From Mesorhizobium sp. M2D.F.Ca.ET.226.01.1.1 (GTDB lineage: Bacteria > Pseudomonadota > Alphaproteobacteria > Rhizobiales > Rhizobiaceae), in NCBI RefSeq assembly GCF_004022705.2, contig NZ_RZOY02000002.1, positions 679,524-743,523 of the forward strand: a stretch of 64,000 nt of DNA, in the 5' to 3' direction. The translations under genes and the position numbers were made by a program. The notes under the pieces are model-generated. The model had not been told where the DNA came from. It searched no databases and saw only the letters and a program-made list of their open reading frames with translations. Positions 15,972 to 26,095 of this stretch are shown here, in pieces (within the stretch, counting starts at the first letter, position 1; each line of letters begins with the position of its first letter).

Positions 15972-18647
15972 TTGCCAGGAACGCAGCCCATAACCCCACT
16001 CTCCCTACCAGAACTACCAAGCAAGCCCCGCACTCATGGGCTTCGCAGGACGTCCGTTGCGTCCGAGTTGGTCGGCGCGGGGCCGGCTCCGATCCCCGTC
16101 GCATGGGAGGACGGCAAGGCGAGGGATTTCGTGCTCGACAACGGCATGGAGGTGGTCGTCATTCCCAACCACCGGGCGCCGATCGTCACCCACATGGTGT
16201 GGTACAAGATCGGCAGCGCCGACGAGCCGCCGGGCAAATCCGGCATCGCCCATTTCTTCGAGCATCTGATGTTCAAGGCGACGACCAACCATGCGGGCGG
16301 CGAATTCGACCGCGCAGTGTTCGAGATCGGCGGCTCCAACAACGCCTTCACCTCCTCCGACTACACCGCCTTCTATCAGACAGTGGCGCCGTCGGCGCTC
16401 GAGCTGATGATGAGCTTCGAGGCCGACCGAATGCGAAACCTCATCCTCACCGACGATGTCGTCAAGACCGAGCGCGACGTGGTCATCGAGGAGCGCCGCT
16501 CAAGCACCGACACCAACCCGCAGGACGTGCTCCATGAGGAGATCGACGCGACGCTGTGGCAGAACCAGCCCTATCGCATCCCGATCATCGGCTGGATGCA
16601 GGAGATCGAGCAGCTGAACCGCGTCGACGCCACCGCCTTCTATGAAAAATACTACTGGCCCAACAACTCCGTGCTGATCGTGGCCGGCGATGTCGAGCCG
16701 GAAACGGTGAAGGTGCTGGCCGAGAAGACCTATGGCAAGGTGGCGCGCGGGCCCGACCTGCCGCCGCGCATCCGGCCGGTTGAGCCCGAGCAGAACACCA
16801 GGCGCACCGTCACGCTCTCCGACGCCCGCGTCAGCGTGCCCAGTTTTTCGACGCAGTGGGTGGTGCCGTCTTACCATACCGCCAAGCCGGGCGAGGCCGA
16901 AGCGCTCGACCTGCTGTCCGAAATCCTCGGCGGCGGTAACCGCAGCCGGCTTTACCAGGCGCTCGCTGTCCAGCAAGGTATCGCTTCCAGCGCCTGCGCC
17001 TATTTCCAGGGCACCATGCTCGACGACACCAGGTTCGCCATCTATGGCGCGCCGCGCGGCGATGCCAAGCTGGCCGATCTCGAAGCGGCGGCCGCTGCCG
17101 AAGTCGCTCGCATTGCCAAGGATGGTGTCAGCAGCGAGGAACTGGGCAAGGCCAAGGAGCGCTTTGTGCGCGATATGATCTTTGCCGAAGACGACCAGGA
17201 CGACCTCGCCTGCATCTACGGCTCGACGCTGGCCACCGGCGGCACCGTGAAAGATGTCGAGGAACGGCCGTCTCGCATCCGCAGGGTTACCGCCGCGCAA
17301 ATCAAAGCAGTTGCCGCCCGCTATCTCGCGTTCGACCGTTCGACCACGGGCTATCTCTTGCCCAAGACGGAGAATCAAGAGATGACGCTCGGCGCTCAGC
17401 CCCATGCTGCGATGAACATCCAGGAGGTGAAGTCCGAAAAGGGCATCATCGCCTGGCTGGTGGAGGACCACACAGTGGAAATCGTCAACATCGGCTTTGC
17501 CTTCAACGGCGGCACCACGCAGGACCCGGTCGGGAAGGAGGGGATGGCCAAACTGATGGCCGGCCTGTTCATCGAAGGCGCTGGCCATTACGACAGCGAT
17601 GCCTTCCAGGTGAAGCTCGACGATGCCGGCGCCGAAATGAGTTTGGACGCGCAAAGCGACGACATCTACGGATCGGTGTGCATGCTTTCCAAAAAGCAGG
17701 ACGCCGCGTTCGGCCTGCTTCGGCTCGCGCTGAACGCGCCGCGCTTCGACCAGGGGCCGATCGATCGCGTCCGCGCCGAGATTGTCTCCGGCATCGTCGG
17801 CAGCGAGCGAGACCCTGGCGCAATCGCTCAGCGCAAATGGCTGCGCGCGATCTACGGCGCGCATCCTTGTTCAAGGCCGGGAGAAGGCACAAAAGAGAGC
17901 CTCGCCGGCATCACGCCGTCCGACCTCCTCGCCTTCCACCAGGCCATTTTCGCTCGCGACGGGCTCCATATTGCCGTGGTGGGTGACATTGACGCGAACA
18001 CGTTGAGGGAAAGGCTTGACCAGCTGTTTGGTGATTTGCCTGAGCAACAAACCCTCGTCCCCGTCTACGATGTCGCGCCGAAACTCGGTCAACTGGTGGA
18101 GGAGAACTACGACCTGCCGCAGACTTCGCTAACGTTGGCCTGGCCTGGCGTGAAGCGTAGCGCGCCGAATTTCTACGCCGCCGTGCTGATGAACGACATC
18201 CTTGGCGGCTCATACTTGACTTCCCGCCTTTACGAGGAGGTACGCCAAAAACGCGGCCTTGCCTATCACGTCAGCTCTGAACTGACCCTTGACAAGCTTC
18301 TGGTTACGACAGAGACACGCTCGGATTGCGCCGCCCAAACGCTGAGCATCGTGCGAGAGGTGGTAAAGCAGATGGCGCAGCAAGGACCGACCGGGGCCGA
18401 GCTCAAGGCGGCGAAGAAGCACCTGATCGGCACCTATGCCATTGACCGTCTGGGCTCGACCAGCTCGATTGCAGACCGGCTCCTGGATTTGCAGATTCAA
18501 AATGCCGACGTCGACTACAACCAGCGTCGCGCCCGCAGCATCGGTCGGGTGACGCTCAAACAGGTCAAGGCGGCGGCCAAGAAGCTGCTTTCGGCCGAGC
18601 CCGCCATTTTGGTGGTCGGCCCGCCGCTGGGCGGCAAGGATGAGTAA
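15972..18647 (+). CDS. Fused two-domain M16 zinc metallopeptidase (Y4wA-Y4wB / HrrP-like)
   Basis: Protein of 891 residues. The N-terminal M16 unit has the zinc motif HFFEH (His94, Glu97, His98) and the third ligand Glu174 in ERDVVIEER. The second unit starts near residue 480 ([12 protein letters not shown]) and is a non-catalytic M16 partner ending with [14 protein letters not shown] and RGLAYHVSS. In NGR234 these are two genes, y4wA and y4wB; here they form one frame. HrrP, an M16A peptidase of Sinorhizobium accessory plasmids, degrades host NCR peptides and alters nodulation. No signal peptide is seen on either half, so it may act in the cytoplasm. TTG start at 15972 with GAGGAA about ten bases upstream. 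A decayed relative lies at 29158. Confidence 0.9.
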   Translation: MPGTQPITPLSLPELPSKPRTHGLRRTSVASELVGAGPAPIPVAWEDGKARDFVLDNGMEVVVIPNHRAPIVTHMVWYKIGSADEPPGKSGIAHFFEHLMFKATTNHAGGEFDRAVFEIGGSNNAFTSSDYTAFYQTVAPSALELMMSFEADRMRNLILTDDVVKTERDVVIEERRSSTDTNPQDVLHEEIDATLWQNQPYRIPIIGWMQEIEQLNRVDATAFYEKYYWPNNSVLIVAGDVEPETVKVLAEKTYGKVARGPDLPPRIRPVEPEQNTRRTVTLSDARVSVPSFSTQWVVPSYHTAKPGEAEALDLLSEILGGGNRSRLYQALAVQQGIASSACAYFQGTMLDDTRFAIYGAPRGDAKLADLEAAAAAEVARIAKDGVSSEELGKAKERFVRDMIFAEDDQDDLACIYGSTLATGGTVKDVEERPSRIRRVTAAQIKAVAARYLAFDRSTTGYLLPKTENQEMTLGAQPHAAMNIQEVKSEKGIIAWLVEDHTVEIVNIGFAFNGGTTQDPVGKEGMAKLMAGLFIEGAGHYDSDAFQVKLDDAGAEMSLDAQSDDIYGSVCMLSKKQDAAFGLLRLALNAPRFDQGPIDRVRAEIVSGIVGSERDPGAIAQRKWLRAIYGAHPCSRPGEGTKESLAGITPSDLLAFHQAIFARDGLHIAVVGDIDANTLRERLDQLFGDLPEQQTLVPVYDVAPKLGQLVEENYDLPQTSLTLAWPGVKRSAPNFYAAVLMNDILGGSYLTSRLYEEVRQKRGLAYHVSSELTLDKLLVTTETRSDCAAQTLSIVREVVKQMAQQGPTGAELKAAKKHLIGTYAIDRLGSTSSIADRLLDLQIQNADVDYNQRRARSIGRVTLKQVKAAAKKLLSAEPAILVVGPPLGGKDE

Positions 18648-19052
18648 AGAAACTCATCTCGCCTTCCTTCTTCCTTGGGGCTTCTCGTGGGAAGAGCGAA
18701 TATGGAGGCCGGTGGGCCAAGCAGATCATGCAGACCCGCGGAGTCGTTTCGCGGGCCTTGCGCGGCATTGGCGGTCCAGGGGCCTCTCGCCGAAAAGGCG
18801 CTCCTCAGCATGCATGCCGCCTTTTGCAGAATACACTCGCACGCCACCAGCAGGCAGCGGGTGGATGAAGCAAACATCCGGCTGCTCAATCCATCAACTG
18901 ATGAACCGCGGGCACTCAAACTAACGGAACTGTTGTCGTATGTTTGGTCTACCAACTGCTTTGCCGAGGCCCTAGGACGAACCCGCTGGTGCAGAATACA
19001 CACCGACGGCCTGTCGACCTGGATGTTCGCTGCGTTGAGGAGGAATCCGGTA
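18648..19052. other. Spacer between the M16 peptidase and gabD
   Basis: About 400 bases with no recognised gene. It is open in the gabD frame but shows no protein-like similarity to the family. Confidence 0.4.
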
Positions 19053-20528
19053 TTGCCCCTGTGCCTGCCGATGATCCGCCGTCTGAAATCCCCGCACCTG
19101 TTTGGAGCCATCGACCGCCTGCCGGCACTCGGCAGACCGGTTGGCAATAAGACGTTCGAGGTCGTCAATCCGTCGACCGGCGAAGTTTTGGCAGAGCTTC
19201 CCGATATGGGCGTGGAGGAGACACGTGCTGCGGTAGACAAGGCCTATGTTGCGCAGTCGGGATGGGCCGCGTTGACTGCCCGAGAGCGTAGCGACGTTCT
19301 TTGGCGATGGCATCAGCTGATCATCGACCATGCAGGCGATCTCGCCGCGATTCTGACCGCGGAAATGGGCAAGCCGCTTGCCGAAGCCGTGTCAGAGGTA
19401 TCGCATGCGGCGGCGTATCTGCAATGGTATGCCGAGGAGGCCAATCGCGTCTATGGCGAGACGATCTCGGCACCCTCGACAGACCGCCGAATGCTAGTGA
19501 TCAAGCAGCCCATCGGCGTTGTTGGCACGATCACGCCATGGAATTTCCCGGCCTCCATGGTGGCGCGCAAGATCTCGCCGGCCTTGGCTGCGGGCTGCAC
19601 GATCGTGCTCAAGCCCGCTGAACAGACGCCGCTCGTGGCTGGCGCAATGTTCGCCCTTGCCCATCAGGCCGGCTTTCCCGATGGCGTGGTCAACCTGATC
19701 TATGCGTCCGAAGGTGATCGCGTCGGCCGTGAACTCTGCACCAATTCCAAGATCCGCAAGATCAGCTTCACCGGTTCGACCGAGGTCGGGCGGCTGCTGA
19801 TGCGTCAGTGCTCTGACCAGATCAAGAAGGTTAGCCTTGAGCTCGGCGGCAACGCACCTTTCATCATCTTCGATGATGCCGACATCGACGCTGCTGTTGA
19901 CGGTGCGATCCAGGCGAAGTTTCGCAATGCCGGCCAGACCTGCGTTTCGGCGAACCGTATTTACGTCCAATCGAGCGTTCACGATGAGTTCGTCAAGAAA
20001 TTCGTGGAGAAAGTCCGGCACTTGTCGGTTGGCGACGGATTCGGTGCCGGAGTAGACATCGGACCGCTCGTCGACAGGCATGCTCTGGCCAAGATCGAGT
20101 CTCACATCGCAGATGCCATTGCGAAAGGCGGCACAATACGATGTGGGGGCCAACGTATCGGCAAGAATGGCACGTTTTTCGAACCCACGGTCCTCACCGA
20201 GATTTCCAGCGTCATGGCAGTCGCGCAAGAGGAGACATTCGGGCCGCTCGCGCCGATCATTCGCTTCAACGATGCGGATCAGGTCGTGCGCGAGGCCAAT
20301 GACACGATCTACGGCCTCGCCGCATACTTCTATGCCTCAAACCTGAAGCGGGTCTGGCGTGTGGCAGAGGCTCTGGAATATGGCATGGTTGGCATCAACA
20401 CGGGACGCATGTCCTCGGAGGCGGCACCGTTTGGCGGGATCAAACAATCCGGCATCGGGCGGGAGGGTTCCCGTCATGGCCTCGAGGACTATCTGGAAAT
20501 GAAATATCTTTGCATGGGCGGGATTTGA
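19053..20528 (+). CDS. gabD: Succinate-semialdehyde dehydrogenase-type aldehyde dehydrogenase (GabD)
   Basis: NAD(P)-dependent aldehyde dehydrogenase of about 490 residues: GVVGTITPWNFPASMVARK (cofactor binding), FTGSTEVG, catalytic Glu in LELGGNAPF, catalytic Cys in NAGQTCVSANR, and [17 protein letters not shown] near the C terminus, typical of GabD. It oxidises succinate semialdehyde to succinate, the last step of GABA use, a route relevant in nodules. The frame is open back to 18675, but family homology begins only at about 19071. The TTG at 19053 has AGGAGGA eight bases upstream and is chosen; ATG at 19071 or 19023 is also possible. A decayed relative lies at 30978-31864. Confidence 0.9.
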   Translation: MPLCLPMIRRLKSPHLFGAIDRLPALGRPVGNKTFEVVNPSTGEVLAELPDMGVEETRAAVDKAYVAQSGWAALTARERSDVLWRWHQLIIDHAGDLAAILTAEMGKPLAEAVSEVSHAAAYLQWYAEEANRVYGETISAPSTDRRMLVIKQPIGVVGTITPWNFPASMVARKISPALAAGCTIVLKPAEQTPLVAGAMFALAHQAGFPDGVVNLIYASEGDRVGRELCTNSKIRKISFTGSTEVGRLLMRQCSDQIKKVSLELGGNAPFIIFDDADIDAAVDGAIQAKFRNAGQTCVSANRIYVQSSVHDEFVKKFVEKVRHLSVGDGFGAGVDIGPLVDRHALAKIESHIADAIAKGGTIRCGGQRIGKNGTFFEPTVLTEISSVMAVAQEETFGPLAPIIRFNDADQVVREANDTIYGLAAYFYASNLKRVWRVAEALEYGMVGINTGRMSSEAAPFGGIKQSGIGREGSRHGLEDYLEMKYLCMGGI

Positions 20529-20547
20529 AACCTGCTGCACTGTCTCT

Positions 20548-20566
20548 CCGCCCCACCGGGGGGCGG
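20548..20566 (+). terminator. GC-rich hairpin after gabD
   Basis: CCGCCCC (20548-20554) pairs with GGGGCGG (20560-20566) 20 bases after the gabD stop. No T-run follows, so termination is uncertain. Confidence 0.45.
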
Positions 20567-21315
20567 CCTGCGGCCAATGCCGCCACCTAATTGGAAGTTC
20601 CAAACGCCGTTGACCTGAAACACGGATGCCCGGCAGGAGACTGAGCTCGCTGCCGGGCCGGACATGCCTTGGGAGGGCATAAGTCAGCGCTCCTAGGGCC
20701 GATGGGCCACTCAGTTCGTGCGCCTTTTGCCGATTGCGTTGCATGTGCCGTGCCAAGCCAAAAAGCATTGATAAACCGCCGATGGATCAGCTTTTGCCCT
20801 GTTGCGCATTCTACATTGTGGGGATATGCGACAATGCCCAAGCGGTTGAATCGTCGTGTTGCAGACCCCCAGACGGGTCATGACTGCTGTTCTTAGGACA
20901 GTGCGCAGCAAGCCGCTACTCGCTGCACTCCAGGCACACCATTTCCATAATCAAGCGGTGGGTGCTATGTCTGACCGAGCTGTCGACCAGGGAGCGGTGT
21001 GAGGCCTCAAATCCCTCCATATTGTTGCACCCGCCGGTCCAACAGGACTGCAGGTCCGGACTCAAAGGATCTTGGCTGCTATGGCGACATTGCGGTGCAC
21101 GCCGCTTTCCGACCAATGATGTGCGTCCAGGTCGAGGCCGGCCCTAATGAACCACCGCCTTGGCACCCTCGCCCATCTCATTGCGGCATCGACAAGCTAG
21201 ACCAGAGCGCACCTTGCAAGGCGCCATGCAGTCCTGTCGGCGGGCGAACTGTTGGTGACGGGTACAGCTGCGAGCGAACGTTCATCCACCGACGCACAGC
21301 GCGGACTGTCGCTTT
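20567..21315. other. Intergenic region, nothing recognised
   Basis: About 750 bases between gabD and the convergent fseA-like gene, with short random frames only. Confidence 0.4.
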
Positions 21316-22126
21316 TCAAATTAGGAAATCTCTGTAGCCACCATTCATGAGCGCGCGGCCACGCGAGACGGCCCGACGGATGCGGTCGCGCAGATGATCG
21401 CGAGGATCCGCCCAGTCGGCATGGACGCGCCGTTGACCGATGAGAACTTCGGCGAGCTCGCGATGAGGTGCTCCGGCGAGCGAACCGTCGAGCGCACGAA
21501 GAACGAAGGACAAACGGACGCCGCGCTTTTCCGGCGCAAACAAGCGGGGGGGCAACTGTTGCCCTAGACTGAGAGCATTGAGGCACTCCAGTCCCCTCAG
21601 TCGATGCTTTAAAAGCACCGCGGGCCAGATGGCTTGCGTATGCAGGCAAACAGGGTGGAGGATATTCGCGCCCGAGACGGCGAGCTGCAGCGCGTGGTCC
21701 GCATTGCGAAGAAGAACATGCTGGCTCTTGTCGGGCGCCAGCAGGACGGTTGCACGACAGGGCAATGCCGAGAGTTCGAACGGCGGTGTCGGCGACGAGG
21801 CAGGCAACCGTTCCGCAATGACCGGCAGCACATGGACGCACCAGAGCGGACACCAGAATACGACCGAAGCGCGGCCACAAGACTCCGCGAAACAGAACAC
21901 CCCAGCGTGACAGGTCGCCGGCCGACGCGACCATATCGAGAAAGGATTGGAGAGACCAAGTCTTGCAATGCTGGCGCGCAGCGGTCAGATCGCGCTGGAA
22001 CGCTGGATTGCGGCGTAAGAACTCCCAAGCCCACTCCCGCAGCGTCAGGCCAGCGGTGTAGTCGTATGATCTTTCATCCCGCCAATCGGCCTGATCCGCG
22101 CCAGTCAGGAGATTCATGACTGACAT
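21316..22126 (-). CDS. fseA: FseA-like DUF6499-DUF2285 protein with +1 frameshift
   Basis: The first frame (22126 down to about 21892) encodes a DUF6499 domain: DWRDERSYDYTAGLTLREWAWEFLRRNPAFQRD. The rest of the protein lies in the +1 frame, down to the stop at 21316: RATVLLAPDKSQHVLLRNADHALQLAVSG, RRLRGLECLNAL-type helices and ADWADPRDHLRDRIRRAVSRG, ending GGYRDFL, a DUF2285 domain. The shift falls at CTG TTT C GCG, where a tRNA-Phe on UUU could slip to UUC, giving WGVLFAESCG. In ICEMlSymR7A, FseA is made by a +1 programmed frameshift joining Msi172 (DUF6499) to Msi171 (DUF2285) and switches on excision and transfer. Product about 269 residues. Random decay remains possible. Confidence 0.75.
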
Positions 22127-22624
22127 CCCCTGCCCGCGCCTGCGTGCGTCGAAACATTATGCCACTTCGCAAAGCATCGGCGAAGGCAGCAGACGTCGAA
22201 GACCCCGTTTCGTTGAAGCGTCAGCCATCGCCACTGTCGGCGACAGAAGATGTGCCCAAATTGCCACCAGACCGTCGAACTGGCACAGCGACGGCCAGCG
22301 CGACCTGGAATTGATCCCGTAACGGTCATCGGCTCCTGCGTCGCGATCCAGACGTCCCTTGAAGGCGCAGTAGCGCGGCAGTGGATCGCACGCTGCTTGT
22401 CGGCAAGTTGTCGTAGCGGCGGCGCCATAGGCACGGTCATCGGAGGGTCTCCTGCGGCAAGTTTTCGCCATTGGAGGCCAATCTCCCCGCTAGGGCAGCC
22501 TGTGCAGTTGCACAGGTGAAGCGGATCAATCAGGGGGAGCCATGGCGGAAACTGGATGATGGCGGCTTGAGGAGAGCGGCGTATCGAGGCGGGTGATGAA
22601 GCCTGCCAGTACCTCTCAAGGAGA
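22127..22624. other. Region upstream of the fseA-like gene, no recognised gene
   Basis: Minus-strand frames of about 105 codons (22157-22471 and 22114-22440) are present but match no family I can name. Confidence 0.35.
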
Positions 22625-23080
22625 GTGATACGCCATGAACGAGACTATCAACACATTGTTCGCCTTCGTCAGCCCGACGAAATCGATGATACCCTGACGG
22701 ATGTACTTCGCAGCGGCGCGCGCAAATTGCTTGCGCATGCGATCGAGATGGAGGCCGAGGCGTATGCCAAGGCGGTCGACTGCCTGACGAAAGATCAGAA
22801 TGCGTCGCTGGCGCTCTACGATTTCCCCGCCGAACACTGGGATCATCTGCGAACGTCCAATCCCATCGAAAGCGTCTTTGCAACCGTTCGCTATCGCACG
22901 GTTCGCACCAAGGGCTCGCTATCCTCGAAAACCGCCCAGCTGATGGTCTTCAAGCTGTTGGCCGCGGCCAGGAAGTGGCGACGATTGAAAGGACAAAATC
23001 AGTTGCCGAAACTCATCGCAGGTGCCAGGTTCCTGGACGGAATCCAGGTCATCGAAACGAAGCCGCAGAGCGCCGCTTGA
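22625..23080 (+). pseudogene. IS256-family transposase with internal deletion
   Basis: The N-terminal part (QPDEIDDTLTDVLRSGARKLLAHAIEMEAEAYA) is joined directly to the C-terminal part (LYDFPAEHWDHLRTSNPIESVFATVR, TKGSLSSKTAQLMVFKLLAAARKWRRL), so about half of the protein, including two of the three catalytic acidic residues, is missing. The true ATG (near 22635) is in another frame. A non-autonomous deletion derivative. Confidence 0.87.
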
Positions 23081-23179
23081 TCAGCCTCGTCGCCCAAATT
23101 CCAGCATAGCTCCATCGGAACTGCCAGCCTTCCTTGCCGATCAGGCGCATATCAGCGCTGACGATACCGAGGACGGCGA

Positions 23180-24090
23180 TGGCGATCACCTCCAGGCCGC
23201 CGAGTAACGACCCTCAAAACACCGCACTGGTCGAGGCCAGCCTGAACCGGTATCTTGTGCCTGCCCTCGGGAGTCGCTCTATCCACCATGTGATCGACAC
23301 CGACATTGCTAACATCACCAAGAAGATCGTCGCCGGGGGTCACCCGCAAAGGGCTAACACGGCCTTCTGGTATATGCGGGCATTTTCAACTGGTATCGCA
23401 AACCGCCGCAACGGCTCATCGCGGTTTCCCGCGAGGGTTTGGAAAATTAGGTATCCGGCCCCGATCGTCAAGCGCAAGCGAGTGGTGAACGATGCCGAAC
23501 TGGCGGCTATATGGACGGGCTGTGAGCCCGAACCGGGCGATATCGGCTATTCGTTCGGCTCCATCGTCAAGCTGCTCATGCTGACCGGACAGAGGCGTAC
23601 GGAAGTTGCCGCGATGCATTGGTCTGAACTCAACCTTGAAGCCGGAACATGAGAACTATCGGGTGACCGCACGAAGAACGAAGAGCCTACGCTTATTCCG
23701 CTGTCCACACTGGCGGTGTCGGTCCCCCAGTCGGCACCGAAGACTAATGACACGTTTGTTTTCCCTGCCAGGGTCAACAAAAAAAGCCACTTCTCAGGCT
23801 ACGCGAAGGGCAAGAAGGCTCGAGACGGCAAGGTCAATGTTGACGGGGTGGCTTTGGAGAACGGGACCCTTCACGATCTGCGCAGGACGCTCGCGACAAA
23901 TCTCGGCAGGCGGCAGGTATTGCCACACGTCATCGAGCACATAGTGAACACAAGGCGTCGTCCCTGAGACATTGGCGAAATCTACAATCTCTTTAGCAAC
24001 GTCAAGGAGAGGCGCGAGGTGTTGCAGATGTGGTCAAATCACATCGAATGGCTGATCAAGCAGGCTGCGGATGACGCTCTGGCGGCGTAG
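23180..24090 (+). pseudogene. Tyrosine-recombinase (phage-type integrase), frameshifted
   Basis: Pieces of a P4-type integrase in several frames: LNRYLVPALGSRSIHHV and NDAELAAIWTGCEPEPGD, LLMLTGQRRTEVAAMHWSEL (box I with the first catalytic Arg) to 23652; then VFPARVNKKSHFSGYAKGKK and GTLHDLRRTLATNLG (box II region) in a second frame; and IYNLFSNVKERREVLQMWSN to the stop at 24088 in a third. The catalytic His/Tyr part is damaged. Probably an integrase of an earlier island or prophage. Its 3' end overlaps the M41-like gene by about 35 bases, tail to tail. Confidence 0.85.
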
Positions 24091-24685
24091 CTGCTGGCAT
24101 GGGCGGAAGATGCGGCGCAACAATCGTCAGAGCCTCATCGAATTGGAGATCATGCTTGACCAGCAAATGCGCGGCCAATGCTTCGATGGCTGACCAGTGA
24201 TCGAGTACTAGCCGGGCCGTGCGATCTTCGATCCGCCTCCAACGGGGGCGGCGCGGCATCAGGAACCGCAACTCACCATAGATTCGCTTGGCATCCGCGT
24301 AGTCGCTGCTCCCGTCATTCCCATCGGACGCATTCATCGCCATATCGCGCGGGTCCAGATAGCCTTCGAATGCGGATTCTGCAAAAGGACCTGCCAGACA
24401 CGCAACTATCTCTTGGATCGCACAATCGCGTTTCAAATATCGATCCATATCGTCCTCGAAAATCGGCTTTCGCTTCGAGGTGACTCCTTGCGCTGAATAA
24501 AAACCCGCGCCTTCGACAACACCACCGCACTCTCCGTCACCGGCGTCGGGGTAAATACTAACACTTGAGAAAGCAGGGAGTTCACGGTCGTCGTCGAACA
24601 CCTGACGGTGCAAAACGATGGCGGCCACCGCGTGCCCGGCTTCGTGATGCGCCACAAGCGGCAGATATTGGGAGGCTACATTCAT
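24056..24685 (-). CDS. Small M41-like zinc protease without ATPase domain
   Basis: Protein of 209 residues. It opens with HHEAGHAVAAIVL, the HExxH zinc motif of the M41 (FtsH-type) peptidases at residues 14-18, followed by ACLAGPFAESAFEGY (the AG-x-AE block of M41) and GSSDYADAKRIY, which supplies the likely third zinc ligand Asp. The AAA+ domain and membrane helices of FtsH are absent, so this is one of the short stand-alone proteins of accessory elements, of unknown role. ATG start at 24685. Surrounded by dead integrase and IS21 debris, yet intact. Confidence 0.82.
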   Translation of the reverse strand: MNVASQYLPLVAHHEAGHAVAAIVLHRQVFDDDRELPAFSSVSIYPDAGDGECGGVVEGAGFYSAQGVTSKRKPIFEDDMDRYLKRDCAIQEIVACLAGPFAESAFEGYLDPRDMAMNASDGNDGSSDYADAKRIYGELRFLMPRRPRWRRIEDRTARLVLDHWSAIEALAAHLLVKHDLQFDEALTIVAPHLPPMPAATPPERHPQPA

Positions 24686-24710
24686 GCGGTGCGGCTCTCA
24701 GGTCTAGTTT

Positions 24711-24793
24711 GCTTTTGCGCATAGGACCGCAATTGTCGTGCCAACTGGGAAAATCGTTTCGGGCAATGCGATCGCTCCGATAGCGTTGTGCCT
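24711..24793 (-). repeat. Dispersed repeat, copy A
   Basis: About 83 bases, read on the minus strand, closely match 40674-40756 on the plus strand; the shared core includes GAAACGATTTTCCCAGTTGG and GCGGTCCTATGCGCAAAAGC. It lies between the M41-like gene and the istB remnant. Confidence 0.85.
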
Positions 24794-24799
24794 CCTGTC

Positions 24800-26072
24800 T
24801 GACATTGTTGGGAAGTCGACACGCGCCCGTCGCAATGCGGTCGACCTTCCGCGCGAGTTGGGTGACCCGTGAAGGCGGCCGACCAGGACGATGTTGCGCT
24901 GATCGGCGACGAAGGCGCCGCCGGGCGAGATCGCGCATCAGGGGGTGACCGGCGTGTCGGCGAAGTCGAAGTCGTCGATGTCCTTGGCCAGCGGCAACTT
25001 GGCGACAGCGAACTGGTATTTGATGGAGCGGGCCTGCTTCTCCGATATCTCGGCCTGCAAGAGATCACCGACAATCCTGGGCTCGTGCCGTCGCTTGATG
25101 GCGACGCGCCCATGATCTCGTCATAGGCTCTGCGCATTCCGTAGAGCTTCAGCGCTCCCATCAGTTCCAGTACCTCGGTGCGTTCCATGGCTGTTTGTCC
25201 TCCTGAGACTGTCATAGCGGGCGCAGTCGGCGACCGCTCGTGAGCTAGCTTCAGCGCCTGGGGAATGGAAAGGATCGTGCCCGGCGCCGGATCGCGGCTG
25301 CGGGCCAGGATGTTGAGGATCACCGGCGCCGACGATGCACCGTGCTCGATGGCTTCCTGACAGGCGGCCTCGACCGCGCTCAATCCGTCGGTCAGCACCC
25401 AGGTGAGGATCAACACCATCTGCCGGTCGACGTCATCAACCGCCTTGAGCTGCGCCGCACCTTCTCCATTGCCGACCGCAGGACCCAGCTAAGGAACGGC
25501 GCGCGCCGTGTGCCAGGGATCGTAGACGACCTCGTTGCGGCCAAAGGAGCGAACGTGTTCTCCCACGACCACGCCATCCTCTGGCGGATGCGATCCGATC
25601 GACATAAGCATGGATCTCGACGGGCCGACCGACGGCACTCGACAGCACCGAGTATTTGTTGTTGTCGAAGCGCACCGTGCAGGTCTTCGACACCGACGGG
25701 GGAATGCAATGGAAGCCGTCGAAGCGACCGGCAGCCGCTCCCGCTGCGGCTTGGCCGCATTCGCCGACAGCAGCCGGTCCCGCGTCTCACGCCAGGCTCC
25801 CATGCGGGGAGGGCTGGTGCTTGCGCTCGTAGCGGAACTCCGTCTGCTCAGAACGCAGGACCTTGCGCACCACCTTGCGCGAGATCTTCAGCTCACGGCA
25901 GATCGCCTTGATCGACTTCCCCTGGACCAGCGACAGCCGACGTATCTTTGCAATCGTCTCTAAAACCAACATCCAAAACACAAATGCCTCCGATCAAGCC
26001 GGAGGCATCTTGATGACCCCATCGTTAAAGGGTCCCGTTTGGACGAAAATCACCCTTTAAACAGGGTCCCCA
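24800..26072 (-). pseudogene. IS21-family element remnant (istA and istB)
   Basis: Reading leftwards: IR-like end near 26010-26072 with repeats of GGGACCCTTTAA and GGACCCTGTTTAAAGGG; istA N terminus (25981-25787: VLETIAKIRRLSLVQGKSIK, ICRELKISRKVVRKVLRSE); istA C-terminal pieces in two frames (VSKTCTVRFDNNKYSV; LTDGLSAVEAACQEAIEHG) after loss of the DDE core; istB start at 25189 (MERTEVLELMGALKLYGMRR) followed by frameshifts (QFAVAKLPLAKDIDDFDFAD is visible in another frame). No part is functional. Confidence 0.85.
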
Positions 26073-26095
26073 TTCCACGAAAAATCAATGCACTA

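Noticed and set aside
16500..17864. Long minus-strand open frame (454 codons) opposite the M16 gene
   Set aside because: It mirrors the codon pattern of the GC-rich M16 gene, has no domain and no start signal; a shadow frame.
18675..19052. GabD starting at 18675
   Set aside because: It would add about 130 residues with no similarity to aldehyde dehydrogenases; Shine-Dalgarno and homology favour 19053-19071.
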